The notes beneath the pieces were generated by a model that did not search any database, was not told the DNA's origin, and saw only the letters and a list, made by a program, of their open reading frames with translations. The position numbers and the translations under genes are program-made. This document shows positions 1 to 8,772 of a DNA stretch of 64,000 nt, piece after piece (position 1 is the stretch's first letter; every line of letters starts with the position of its first letter). Location of the stretch: NCBI GenBank assembly GCA_016699835.1, contig CP064987.1, forward strand, positions 1,240,001-1,304,000. Direction: 5' to 3'. This DNA comes from Phycisphaerales bacterium (GTDB lineage: Bacteria; Planctomycetota; Phycisphaerae; Phycisphaerales; UBA1924).

Positions 1-1185
1 AACGTGCTGTGGTCGAACATCTATGGCGGAAGCGCCGGGATCGACTTCCCCGCGGGGACCTCCACACGCCTCGTGACGAATCTCGGATCGGTCACAGTCG
101 GGCGACGAACCGGCGTGACACAAGACCCGATCGACGGCGTCATGATCGGCGTGAACCCGGCGGGCAACCCGATCTTCCAGCGTCTGTACTTCGCAAGGCC
201 CATGGCGGGCGTGAACTTCGGAATCCTCAGTCTCAACGACGTGCGCGTCACGCCCGTGGGGTATATGGCCGTGGGCTGGACGGATTACCGCCAGTTCGGC
301 GGCGAACTCGCGCCGTGCCTGCTCGAGACCGATCCGTTCGGCAACGTGATCAACTTCTGGGTCTATCCCTTCCCCGGGCGCGAGGTCTATGGCGACGGGA
401 TCGCGATCACCGACAACGGGTTCGCGATCTCCTGCCGATCGATCGTTCCCGGCAATGCCCAGCCCGATCTCATCGTGATGCACGTGGATCCCGCGGGCAA
501 TCCCCTTTGGACGCGATTCCTGCCCGCGTTCCGCAACGGCTTCGCGGCGATCAACTACTCGCCCGACAACCGCAAGATCATCGTGGGAGGAACGGTTCCC
601 GTCGGACCGAACCTCGTCTCGGACGCCGCGATGATCCGCTTTGATCTCGCCGGCGTGCCGGAGTGGTCGTCGGTCTACGGCGCCGTGAACGCCGATCTGG
701 GCCATGCCGCCGACACACTCCCGTGCGGGCGAGGCTATGTGCTCGCGGGGAGCGACCGGATTCCCGGGAACGTCGGGCTCACGGATCATTACCTGGTGCG
801 CGTGCACGCCACCGGACGCTCGGGGTGTCTCGAGGGCCCGAACGCGATGCCCGGAGCGATCGGGAATCCGCCCAGGATCACCTTCCCCATCGAGCAACGC
901 GACCAGCAGGAGTTCCAGGCGTATCCGGTCATCAACACCTTCCTGGGCGCCAACATCACACACTGTCTCAACACCACCTGCCCCGCGGATATTGATGACG
1001 GCTCCGGCACCGGCACGCCCGACGGCGGCGTCACGATCGATGACGCGCTGTACTTCCTCTCGCTCTACAACTCGGGCAACGCGTGCGGCGATCTGGACGA
1101 CGGGAGCGGCACGGGCACGCCCGACGGCGGCGTAACAATTGACGACTTGCTGTTCTTCATCGCCCGGTACAACGCGGGCTGCTGA
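1..1185 (+). CDS. Secreted protein with C-terminal GC-type dockerin repeats (5' truncated)
   Basis: The reading frame is open from base 1, so the start and signal peptide lie outside the window; about 394 residues are visible. The body is rich in short beta-strand segments of the type VVGGTV and YVLAGSDR, as in beta-propeller proteins that report event data, but no named domain is certain. The last ~65 residues hold two Ca-binding-loop-like repeats, each with D(D/L)DDGSGTGTPDGG followed by VTIDD and a hydrophobic helix, and the protein ends in Gly-Cys. The same tail occurs in five other proteins here. I infer export to the cell surface. The biological role is unknown. Confidence 0.85.
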   Translation, partial: NVLWSNIYGGSAGIDFPAGTSTRLVTNLGSVTVGRRTGVTQDPIDGVMIGVNPAGNPIFQRLYFARPMAGVNFGILSLNDVRVTPVGYMAVGWTDYRQFGGELAPCLLETDPFGNVINFWVYPFPGREVYGDGIAITDNGFAISCRSIVPGNAQPDLIVMHVDPAGNPLWTRFLPAFRNGFAAINYSPDNRKIIVGGTVPVGPNLVSDAAMIRFDLAGVPEWSSVYGAVNADLGHAADTLPCGRGYVLAGSDRIPGNVGLTDHYLVRVHATGRSGCLEGPNAMPGAIGNPPRITFPIEQRDQQEFQAYPVINTFLGANITHCLNTTCPADIDDGSGTGTPDGGVTIDDALYFLSLYNSGNACGDLDDGSGTGTPDGGVTIDDLLFFIARYNAGC

Positions 1186-1193
1186 TCCAACTC

Positions 1194-1230
1194 GCCCGGC
1201 ACGCGCGAGAGTGCCCGCCGGGTGTTTCCC
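1194..1230 (+). terminator. Possible weak hairpin after the first gene
   Basis: GCCCGGC (1194-1200) can pair with GCCGGG (1217-1222), followed by TGTTTCC. The loop is long (16 nt) and the T-run is poor, so this is only a weak candidate terminator for the gene that stops at 1185. Confidence 0.3.
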
Positions 1231-1339
1231 CAGAAACTCGCAATTCACACACAACACCGTTGTGTCGGCGATTCGGATGCGGTAGCCTTGGAGGAGACGG
1301 CTCGTGCCGTGTGTTCAGAGCCGAAGTGGGGATCTTTGT

Positions 1340-4060
1340 ATGACACATCACGTACCACATCACGCGTTCTCGATTCGCAACGAATGTGGCTTCCGGCCGA
1401 TCGATTGGCTGGGCGCCCTGATTGGATTGACGCTCTCGGTGTTGACCTTCGCCCAGTGCGACTCGAGCGTCGCGTTCCACACCGGCGGCATTGCCCAAGC
1501 CGTGACCGTCCGGGGCAACTTCGCGTATGTCTCCTACCCCGGTGAGATCCGGATCCTGGACATTTCAACGCTCGCGACGCCGACAGTGGTCGGGAGCGTG
1601 CTCGTCCCGGGGTTTATCACCGACCTCGACACTTCCGGGAACTATCTCTACGGCGTGACCGATCCGGGCGAGATGGTGATCGTGAATATCGCGACACTGT
1701 CGAGTCCTTCCCTCGTCTCGGTTACGCCCTTGCACGACCCGTTCACGGGTGCCGATCGAATCGCGGCCTCAACACCTTCCGGTCTCGCGCTCGTGGTCTC
1801 AGGAGTGGACGTGGAGGTGTGGGACGTCTCAACACCAACGACGCCGGTATACCAATCGACCTACAACCCATTCGGGTTCGCGGGAGATGTCGAGATCCAG
1901 CAGACGACGGGATACGTCCTCGTCACGACCGGCGAGTTCGTGGCTCTGGATCTGGCAAACCCGGCGTCACCCGTCGTTCTGGACTCGATCGCACTCGGAT
2001 CCACGATCTTCGAGGAACTGGCACGCGACGGGTCAATACTTGCGGCCAACGGTTGGGACCAAGTCTCGCTCATCGACGCGACCAATCCCGCGAGCCTCTC
2101 CATGCCCTGGAGTCGTGCCCATGACCCCATCGTCAAGCATGTGGCCTTCGGACAGGCGATCGGCCAGCGTCTTCTGCACTACGAAGAAGGCGATGGCGAA
2201 ATGGTGACCTATGACGCGACCAACATCGCCACGCCGACGTTCAGGTCACGAACGTCGGTCGGCACGTTCGTGGACGCGATCGCTGCGGCAAACGAGAAGA
2301 CAATCGTGCTCGAAGGTTCGGATCTGTTCGCGTACGACTTCTCATCGCCAGGGACTCCCGTGCTCGCGAGCACCACGCCTCCTTCACCCTTTGTCTTCGA
2401 CGTGGTGGTCTCCGATTCGCACGCGATCTTTGCGAGCGGCGGGTCGCTGCAGGTGTACAACGTCGCGACTCCGGCGAATCCCGGGACGCCTGTGGAGATC
2501 TCGCTCGGCGGCGCGAGCGCCAGCCGGCTGGCGCTCGCCGGGACGCGTCTGCTCGTCGCGGGCTCGCAGGGGGCTAGCGGCCTGCTCCGGGCGTACGACA
2601 TCTCGACTCCGACCGCTCCGGTCTTGCTCGGATCCCTCTTGTTCCCGCAGTGGCTCCGCGCGATCGACGTGCTCTCCCAGCGAGCCTACGTCGTCGACCT
2701 CGAGGGCACCGTTCATGTCGTCGACATCGCCGATCCCGCCGCGATGTCCAGCCTCGGCTCGCTTGATGTGTTGAGCACGTTCACCTCCGGCGACATCGCG
2801 GTATGGGAGGGACACGCCATGGTCTGGCTCGGCTACGCCGGTGATGCCGAGATTATCTCGATCGCGAATCCCGCCGCGATGTCGGTTGTCGGCGCCATCG
2901 AGGCCCGTGCCGGGGAATCGGTGCAGTCGGCCGTGATTCGTGATGGCTACGCGTTTGTTGGCCAGTCCGACGAGCGCAACGATGTCTATGACCTCGCGAA
3001 TCCGGCCACCCCCACCAGCGTCGCCAACTTTTCAGCCGACACCTACCTCTCGTCGCTGGGCATGGCGAACTCGCTCCTCATGGTCGTCGACGGCGATCGA
3101 CGCATTCGCTTTGTGGACACGACCAATCCAAGAACACCGACCTTTGTGGGCGACGTGTCCCTCGGCGGCCTCCCGAGCCAGTTCGCTCGACGGGGGAACA
3201 CGGTCTGGGCGTGCGACGCTTCCTATGGCATTTTCGGCGTGTCGCTCCCGGGCTTCCCTCGAATCGGTGCCGGTCCCGTCGAGACGATCGCCTGCCCCTC
3301 GACGCCGAACGTCACCTTCAGCGTGAATGTGGTCAACCCCAATGCCGGAAGCGGCGCGACGTACCAGTGGCGCCATCTGGGCATCCCGCTCAACAACAAC
3401 GCGACCTACTCGGGCGTCACCACTGATACGCTCACCATCACCAACCCTGGCATCATCCAGTCCGGGAACTACTCGTGCGTCATCACGAACACCTGCGGCT
3501 CGACGACGACGCCCACCGCTTCGCTCACTCTCGCCCTCGGTCTGACGATCCTCCAGCAGCCTCAGGATGCCCTCGCCTGCCCGCGGGCCTCGGCGACCTT
3601 CGAGATCGCCGGCGTCGGCACGCTCCCGGTGGACTACCAATGGCAGCGTGAGTCGCCCATCGGATCGGGCACGTTCGTCGATCTTTCCGACGCAACCTTC
3701 CCGAGATTCACGGTCACCGGCGCGAACGATCGCATCCTGACACTCGCCGCGACCGCCGGAAACTCCATGCCTTCCTTCTTGGCGACGAACTTCCGCTGCG
3801 TCGCGTCGAACGTGTGCAACGGCGTGACCAGCCAGCCCGCTGAACTCATCCTGTGTGTTGCCGACAACGACGACGGGTCGGGCACGGGCGCCTGCGACAA
3901 CGCCGTCACCATCGACGACCTGCTCTACTTCCTCACGCTCTTCCAAGGGGGCGACACCCACGCCGACGTGGACGACGGCACCGGGACAGGCACCACCGAC
4001 GGCGGTGTCACCATCGACGACCTGCTCTATTACCTCCAACGCTTCGCGGCAGGGTGCTAG
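1340..4060 (+). CDS. Secreted LVIVD/beta-propeller protein with Ig-like domains and GC-type dockerin
   Basis: 906 residues from the ATG at 1340, chosen because the hydrophobic signal-like stretch IGLTLSVLTFAQC follows ~30 residues later; an upstream in-frame ATG at 1304 would add 12 unlikely residues. Residues ~35-650 are repeated blades with phrases such as VVDIADP, IANPAAM and DLANPATPT, typical of LVIVD-repeat propellers. Two Ig-like modules follow (YQWRHLG...GNYSCVITNTCG and DYQWQRES...FRCVASNVCNG). The end carries two dockerin-like repeats and a terminal Gly-Cys. Its TAG stop lies in the palindrome CTAG, which also supplies the stop codon of the convergent modB. Probably a surface or extracellular structural or binding protein. 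Confidence 0.85.
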   Translation: MTHHVPHHAFSIRNECGFRPIDWLGALIGLTLSVLTFAQCDSSVAFHTGGIAQAVTVRGNFAYVSYPGEIRILDISTLATPTVVGSVLVPGFITDLDTSGNYLYGVTDPGEMVIVNIATLSSPSLVSVTPLHDPFTGADRIAASTPSGLALVVSGVDVEVWDVSTPTTPVYQSTYNPFGFAGDVEIQQTTGYVLVTTGEFVALDLANPASPVVLDSIALGSTIFEELARDGSILAANGWDQVSLIDATNPASLSMPWSRAHDPIVKHVAFGQAIGQRLLHYEEGDGEMVTYDATNIATPTFRSRTSVGTFVDAIAAANEKTIVLEGSDLFAYDFSSPGTPVLASTTPPSPFVFDVVVSDSHAIFASGGSLQVYNVATPANPGTPVEISLGGASASRLALAGTRLLVAGSQGASGLLRAYDISTPTAPVLLGSLLFPQWLRAIDVLSQRAYVVDLEGTVHVVDIADPAAMSSLGSLDVLSTFTSGDIAVWEGHAMVWLGYAGDAEIISIANPAAMSVVGAIEARAGESVQSAVIRDGYAFVGQSDERNDVYDLANPATPTSVANFSADTYLSSLGMANSLLMVVDGDRRIRFVDTTNPRTPTFVGDVSLGGLPSQFARRGNTVWACDASYGIFGVSLPGFPRIGAGPVETIACPSTPNVTFSVNVVNPNAGSGATYQWRHLGIPLNNNATYSGVTTDTLTITNPGIIQSGNYSCVITNTCGSTTTPTASLTLALGLTILQQPQDALACPRASATFEIAGVGTLPVDYQWQRESPIGSGTFVDLSDATFPRFTVTGANDRILTLAATAGNSMPSFLATNFRCVASNVCNGVTSQPAELILCVADNDDGSGTGACDNAVTIDDLLYFLTLFQGGDTHADVDDGTGTGTTDGGVTIDDLLYYLQRFAAGC

Positions 4061-4917
4061 TTCTCGGGTCCGCTCGCGGCACGCCATCCAAGCACGCGCA
4101 CCAATACCAGCAGAATGACCGAGAGCGCGATCAGGATCGTCGAGAGCACGATCGCGCGATCGAGGCTCGACTCGAAGCCGACATAGACCGCGATGGGCAT
4201 CGTCCGAGTCACGCCGGAGAGGCTCCCTGCGAAGATCATCGTGGCGCCGAACTCGCCCAGGGCGCGGCTCCACGACATGGCGGCCCCGGCGCCGAGCGAC
4301 CGAATCGAGAGCGGCCCGAGCACCCGCGTCAGGAGCGTCCACCCGGTCGCCCCGTCGATGATCGACGCCTCCAGCATGTCGCGGGGGATCGAGGCGAAGC
4401 CCGCGCGCGCCGAACGCACGAAGTAGGGCGAGGCCACGAAGACCTGCGTGACGACGACGGCGAGGGACGTGAACGCAATATCAAGCCCACGCTCGTGCAA
4501 CCAACCGCCGAGGATGCTGGTCCTCCCGAACGCGAGCAGGAGCGCCACGCCCGCGACCGAGGGCGGCAGGACGGTGGGAAGATCGACGATTGTTTCGAGA
4601 ATCACGCCCAATCGTGAGCGAGATCGCGCGAGATACAACGCCAGAGGAGTGCCGAGGACGATCGTGACGCCCAGCGAGATCACGCTCGTCGCTAGGCTGA
4701 GCACGATCGCTTCATGCGTCTCACGGCTGGCGAGTTCCCTCGCAATCGCTCCCGACGAGGCTCGACCCACGAGCAGCACGATCGGCACTGCGAGCAGCAG
4801 CAAGAGCGGCAGGGCGAGGATCGTCCACGCCGCGCGCTCGCGAGAGGACGCGACAGATGACACAACGCCATCGCGGACAACTCGTGGACGAGATTGCCAG
4901 GCTGAATCCCGCGTCAC
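4057..4917 (-). CDS. modB: Molybdate ABC transporter permease ModB
   Basis: 286-residue inner-membrane permease with about six membrane spans. The stretch PTVLPPSVAGVALLLAFGR and the cytoplasmic loop SRALGEFGATMIFAGS (EAA-type, contacts the ATPase) are characteristic of molybdate/tungstate permeases. It starts with GTG at 4917, whose GTGA overlaps the modA stop TGA, so translation is probably coupled. It would move molybdate delivered by ModA into the cytoplasm. No modC ATPase gene follows: the stop overlaps the convergent dockerin gene at 4060. The ATPase must be encoded elsewhere or shared. Confidence 0.92.
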   Translation of the reverse strand: MTRDSAWQSRPRVVRDGVVSSVASSRERAAWTILALPLLLLLAVPIVLLVGRASSGAIARELASRETHEAIVLSLATSVISLGVTIVLGTPLALYLARSRSRLGVILETIVDLPTVLPPSVAGVALLLAFGRTSILGGWLHERGLDIAFTSLAVVVTQVFVASPYFVRSARAGFASIPRDMLEASIIDGATGWTLLTRVLGPLSIRSLGAGAAMSWSRALGEFGATMIFAGSLSGVTRTMPIAVYVGFESSLDRAIVLSTILIALSVILLVLVRVLGWRAASGPEN

Positions 4918-5879
4918 GGCTCCTCCGATGGATCGCTTGTATCTTGGAGTTCGAAACCGTGCTCTGTGAGGATCCTTCGCGCCTCATCAGTGTTGAGAAA
5001 CTCGACGAACACCCGGGCGAGCGAGGACTCACTCGCTGAGGTGGTCACCGCGATGGGATAGTCGGCACGTGGCGCAAGCCCGGGGGGTAGAGGCAAGACC
5101 GTGATCCGTGCCGCGTTGCCGCCGCTCGCATCACTCGAATAGGCAATACCCGCATCGGCCTCGCCGAGTGCGATCTTTGACACCACGCCAGAGACGCTCT
5201 GCTCATAGGACACGATGTTCGACTCCATCGCCTCGACAAAGGCAGGCCCATAGTTCTCGTTCGTTCGAGCGGCAACCAACAACTCGCGCGTGTAGGCACC
5301 CAGCGGCACGGCCTTCTCAGCCACCACGATCGACACGCCGGGCCTGGAGAGATCGCCAAGCCCCGTGACCTTCGCGGGATTCGCTTTGGGCACAAGAATC
5401 GCAAGGGTGTTGTGAGCAAAGACGCCGACCGTCGTCTCGTCCACGAGTTTCGCGCTCTGGGCCCTGTCCATCGGTTTCCAACCCGCCAACGCGAGCACAT
5501 CGGCGGGTGCACCATGCTCGAGTTGCGTGACGAGATGCTGACTCCCGGCGAGGCTCAACGAGATCACAACCTTCCGCGGTGTGTGTACGACTCGCGAGTC
5601 TCCATGATCGCGTCCATCGGTCGCCGGGCCATTCGTGCCCGGGGCATCGTGGACGGCTCCGAGATTCTGCGACCGCTCAAAGGCGTCCGCAATCTCGCGG
5701 AAGGCTCCCTCCAGCGACGCCGCCGCCATCACGTGCAGGGTGACCTCGTGGGGGTCATCGTGTTGAGGTCCCCGCTCGGAGTGCTTCGCGCCCTGCTCGC
5801 CGCACGCGCCAAGGAGAACCCCACCCGCGCCCACGATCAGACACGCCCCACGCGCAATCCAGTCGCGCAACACTCGCAT
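4914..5879 (-). CDS. modA: Molybdate-binding lipoprotein ModA
   Basis: 321 residues from the ATG at 5879; longer in-frame starts (to 5948) are unlikely because the signal begins MRVLRDW and has a lipobox LGAC with Cys26. The mature part has HVMAAASLEGAFREIADAF and the ligand-loop region SLAGSQHLVTQLEHGAPADV, typical of ModA, followed by the usual two-lobe binding-protein layout. It is predicted to be tethered outside the cytoplasmic membrane and to pass molybdate to ModB, which overlaps its 3' end by 4 nt. An unusual acidic/His-rich stretch (roughly residues 70-95) sits between the two halves of the binding site. Confidence 0.9.
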   Translation of the reverse strand: MRVLRDWIARGACLIVGAGGVLLGACGEQGAKHSERGPQHDDPHEVTLHVMAAASLEGAFREIADAFERSQNLGAVHDAPGTNGPATDGRDHGDSRVVHTPRKVVISLSLAGSQHLVTQLEHGAPADVLALAGWKPMDRAQSAKLVDETTVGVFAHNTLAILVPKANPAKVTGLGDLSRPGVSIVVAEKAVPLGAYTRELLVAARTNENYGPAFVEAMESNIVSYEQSVSGVVSKIALGEADAGIAYSSDASGGNAARITVLPLPPGLAPRADYPIAVTTSASESSLARVFVEFLNTDEARRILTEHGFELQDTSDPSEEP

Positions 5880-6105
5880 TCCGTCTCGGCATTGGACCAC
5901 AGCGCCAAACATGAGCACACTGTATTGTCGTGTGTTGGAGCAACCCACGACGGCATCATCACCGCCGAACGAGCCGACTTCCCTTTCGTAGAGCGAAAAT
6001 CATCCGCCGCGAAACTCGCCAGACCGTGAACTTCCCATGGTCTCCAACCCGACCGGCATATCCACGAAGTGACACCCTCGACGCAGTCGGGCGTTCTCGA
6101 AGAAA
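5880..6105. other. Intergenic region upstream of modA
   Basis: 226 bases between the modA start and the end of the next minus-strand gene. It must hold the modA promoter. I looked for a palindromic ModE-type operator and a molybdenum-cofactor riboswitch and saw neither. Confidence 0.5.
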
Positions 6106-7269
6106 CTACATGTTGCCCTGCAGCGAGTCGCGGGCGTCCTGCTCGCGGCTCTCGAATGTCTCCATCTTGAAGTTCGGGATGTGCAGTTTCGACCGCAGGG
6201 CGTTGTCCTTGATCTCGATCACGCCGCCGGGCTTGAGGACCCACCCCGCGGGGTTCTCCTTGAGAAACTTCGCCCGATCCGCCACCACGTCGAGGTAATC
6301 GGCGATTCGATCCGCGGCCGATTTCCGAATCCCGCCGCGCGTGTACGTGGCGATCATGCCCGCGCTCGTGGTGCTCACGTTGTTCTGACGAAGGAGGTCC
6401 ATAGCCTCGCTCGAGAGACGGAGCATCCTCATGCCCAATGCACGAGCCGCGGCACTCGCGGCGTTCGCGGCGATGATCCGCTCGTCCAGTTGCTTCGCCG
6501 TTGGACGACGCTTCATCACCAGCGATTCCTTCACCGAATCGAGTTGTGCGAGAACATCCACGGTCTGGGCGTCGACCTCGGTCAAGAGCGGCTCGAGAAC
6601 GTCGGCGGCGGCCGGGTCGGTCTCGCGGATGAACGAGACAACGTCGGCGTAGCGAGCCGAGGCGGGGGTGTGGACGGGCGCTGGTGGACGATTGGCGTTG
6701 GGGACGAACGGAGACGGAAGTGGTGGTCTTGTTGGCGCCGGCGAGATGGGCGTCGCGGGTCCAGTCGGCGACGCCGGTGAAGGCGATGGTGCCGGGCGCG
6801 TCGGTGTTGGCGACGGTGGCGAAGTGGATGGCGTTGGAGTTGGCCTCGCGTTGGAAGGGGCGGTCGTGACTGTGGGCGGCGTGGCCATCGGTTTCGACGG
6901 GCTATAGAACCTGTACAACTGATACCCGAAGATGCCGCAGCCCAGGAGGAGAGGAATCGCCATGCCGATCGCGAGCATCTGGTCGGAGCGGCGGGAGACG
7001 AAGTACGCGAACGCGCCGATGCCGCCGGAGACCGCGAGGAAGAAGAAGACCGCGATGACGTGGCCCGTGAGGCGTTTGGACCACTCCTGGTTGTTGGTGA
7101 GCATCTGGATCGCGCTCTGTCCCGGGGCGAAGAGAACGCCATTCATGATCACAAGTTTCCACGCCACCAGGCCGATGAGTGCCAGGGCAAGGAGAACGAC
7201 CACTGGCGAGAGTGTCATCCCCAGTCGATGGAGTCGGGGTTTGGATGATGAATCGATTCGACGTGTCAT
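6106..7269 (-). CDS. Membrane protein with proline-rich linker, function unknown
   Basis: 387 residues from the ATG at 7269, chosen because a basic segment (TRRIDSSSKPR) and then the first membrane span follow; the frame is open further upstream but crosses the rpmI region. Three membrane segments lie at roughly residues 20-40, 65-85 and 90-110. A Pro/Thr/Ser-rich linker (~115-185) is followed by a charged, helical C-terminal domain (~190-387) with AADVLEPLLTEVDAQTVDVL and a KENPAGW motif. I do not recognise the family. It is divergent from rpmI, with a 132-bp gap. Confidence 0.7.
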   Translation of the reverse strand: MTRRIDSSSKPRLHRLGMTLSPVVVLLALALIGLVAWKLVIMNGVLFAPGQSAIQMLTNNQEWSKRLTGHVIAVFFFLAVSGGIGAFAYFVSRRSDQMLAIGMAIPLLLGCGIFGYQLYRFYSPSKPMATPPTVTTAPSNARPTPTPSTSPPSPTPTRPAPSPSPASPTGPATPISPAPTRPPLPSPFVPNANRPPAPVHTPASARYADVVSFIRETDPAAADVLEPLLTEVDAQTVDVLAQLDSVKESLVMKRRPTAKQLDERIIAANAASAAARALGMRMLRLSSEAMDLLRQNNVSTTSAGMIATYTRGGIRKSAADRIADYLDVVADRAKFLKENPAGWVLKPGGVIEIKDNALRSKLHIPNFKMETFESREQDARDSLQGNM

Positions 7270-7401
7270 TTTTGGTCTTTGATTGGTATTTTCGGGTTGC
7301 GGCGAGGCTCGCCGACGGCTTGGGTGGATGCTAGTATCTCCGCCCCACTCCGAACGGTCCTGCCGATTCGGGTGGTAGATCCAAATGAACTGGAGCGGTC
7401 G

Positions 7402-7701
7402 ATGCCCAAGAACAAGAACCACAAGGGCCTTCTGAAGCGAATTCGCGTGAGCAAGACGGGCAAGGTCCGCCACCGCTCCGCGAACCACAAGCACTTGCGC
7501 TCCGGCAAAGGTGGCAAGCGTCTGCGTCAACTCCGCAAAGACCCGTACATGTCCAACGCGGACGCGAAGCGCCTCGAAAAGTTGCTCTTCCGTCGTCTGC
7601 GCGGGCGGAACCAGCCCCGGACGGCGATGCGTCGCAGCCCCTCCCCTGCCGCTCGCAAGGCGGCCCGGGCCGCAAAGGCCGGCGCGTCCAAAGCCAAGTA
7701 G
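7402..7701 (+). CDS. rpmI: 50S ribosomal protein L35 with C-terminal extension
   Basis: 99 residues from ATG 7402 (MPKNKNHKGLLKRIRVSKTG). L35 hallmarks are visible: SKTGKVRHRSANHKHLRSGK and the YMSNADAKRLEKLL segment. Family members are usually ~65 residues; here a basic tail of ~30 residues (RNQPRTAMRRSPSPAARKAA and onward) is added, likely contacting rRNA. rplT lies 172 bp downstream and the pair presumably forms the usual rpmI-rplT unit, but infC, which commonly precedes it, is absent. Confidence 0.93.
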   Translation: MPKNKNHKGLLKRIRVSKTGKVRHRSANHKHLRSGKGGKRLRQLRKDPYMSNADAKRLEKLLFRRLRGRNQPRTAMRRSPSPAARKAARAAKAGASKAK

Positions 7702-7873
7702 TGATTCACGGAGCCACCTCGGCTCGAGTCCCGCACGGACGCGTGGGCACTCAATGAAAGTCTGATTCGCACCAGTCGGCCGGGTGAAGCGAGCGCATAG
7801 GAGTGCTCCCCCGAGTTCGACGCCCCGGGCCCCACGATGATGGGCGCGCTCGGGACAGTGTTGGAGGTTGGTC
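7702..7873 (+). promoter_or_regulatory. Long rpmI-rplT spacer, possible leader
   Basis: 172 bases separate rpmI and rplT, long for this operon. The segment near 7807-7857 contains CCCCCGAG and a distant CTCGGGA that could pair across a GC-rich inner stem, just before the rplT ribosome binding site GGAGG (7863-7867). In other bacteria L20 autoregulates through mRNA structures in this area; a similar role here is only an inference. Confidence 0.3.
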
Positions 7874-8674
7874 ATGCCTCGTGTTCGCAAGGGCGCCGCC
7901 CGGGCGCAGGCTCGTAAGCGGATTCTTCGTGCCGCCCGCGGGTATTACGGCGTCAAGAGCCGGCACAAGTACCAGGCCGAGAATGCCCTCATCCGCGCGG
8001 GCGTATACCGCTTCCGCGACCGTCGTCGCCTCAAGCGCGACATGCGTCGCCTGTGGGTCACGCGTATCACGGCGGCCTGCCGCATGCGCGGGACGCGCTA
8101 CAGCCTCTTCATCAACGGGCTAAAGATGGCGGGGATCAATCTCAATCGCAAGATGCTCAGCCAGATCGCCGTCGAGGATCCGAAACTCTTCGACACGATC
8201 GTGAAGACAGCCGTCAAAGCATCCCGGGCCGAGGGTGGCGGTGGGTCCATGAGCCAGGTCACGTCGGGCGAGGGCGACATCCAGACGATCGAGGGCATCG
8301 GCCCGGCGTTTGCCGCCAAACTCGGTCGCGTGGGCATCTCGTGGGTCAAGGAACTCCTCGAGCACGGGCGGACCAAAGCCGGTCGGGCCGAGATCGCCCA
8401 GAAGACGGGCCTTTCCGAGCGCAAGATCCTCGACTGGGTCAACATGGCCGACCTGCTCCGCATCGAGGGGATGAACGGCAACTACGCCGAACTCCTGCAC
8501 ATCTCGGGCGTGGACACGGTGAAGGAACTCGGCAAGCGCGTCCCGGCAAACCTCGCCGCGAAGTTGGCCGAGACCAACGCCGAGAAGAAGGTCTCGCCAG
8601 ACGTCCCCAATGAGGCGACGGTGACCAAGTGGATCGAGAAGGCCAAGACCATGCCGGCCATGGTCGAGCACTAG
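7874..8674 (+). CDS. rplT: 50S ribosomal protein L20 fused to a DUF4332-like helix-hairpin-helix domain
   Basis: 266 residues from ATG 7874, with GGAGG six bases upstream; a GTG at 7868 is less well placed. Residues 1-118 are a full L20 (MPRVRKGAARAQARKRIL, GYYGVKSRHKYQAENAL, INGLKMAGINLNRKMLSQIA). After a Gly-rich junction (GGGGSMSQVTSG) residues ~130-266 contain two helix-hairpin-helix-like units: IQTIEGIGPAFAAKLGRVGI and LLRIEGMNGNYAELLHISGV. This is the pattern of DUF4332, a domain usually found alone. The reading frame is continuous with no frameshift sign. The tail might bind nucleic acid near the ribosome. A terminator follows. Confidence 0.93.
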   Translation: MPRVRKGAARAQARKRILRAARGYYGVKSRHKYQAENALIRAGVYRFRDRRRLKRDMRRLWVTRITAACRMRGTRYSLFINGLKMAGINLNRKMLSQIAVEDPKLFDTIVKTAVKASRAEGGGGSMSQVTSGEGDIQTIEGIGPAFAAKLGRVGISWVKELLEHGRTKAGRAEIAQKTGLSERKILDWVNMADLLRIEGMNGNYAELLHISGVDTVKELGKRVPANLAAKLAETNAEKKVSPDVPNEATVTKWIEKAKTMPAMVEH

Positions 8675-8707
8675 GCCGACCGATTGAACGCTCTCTTCGT
8701 ATGAACC

Positions 8708-8734
8708 AACCCGGGTGTATCGCCCGGGTTTTTT
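8708..8734 (+). terminator. Rho-independent terminator of rpmI-rplT
   Basis: AACCCGGG (8708-8715) pairs perfectly with CCCGGGTT (8723-8730) around a 7-nt loop and runs into TTTT (the T-run including the stem end is six bases). It lies 33 bases after the rplT stop. Confidence 0.9.
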
Positions 8735-8772
8735 CATGGCCGTGGGAAGGCTCGTCTCGCGTACAGTCGGCC

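Noticed and set aside
5880..6105. Molybdenum-cofactor riboswitch or ModE operator upstream of modA
   Set aside because: No matching stem arrangement or CGTTATAT-type palindrome could be seen by eye.
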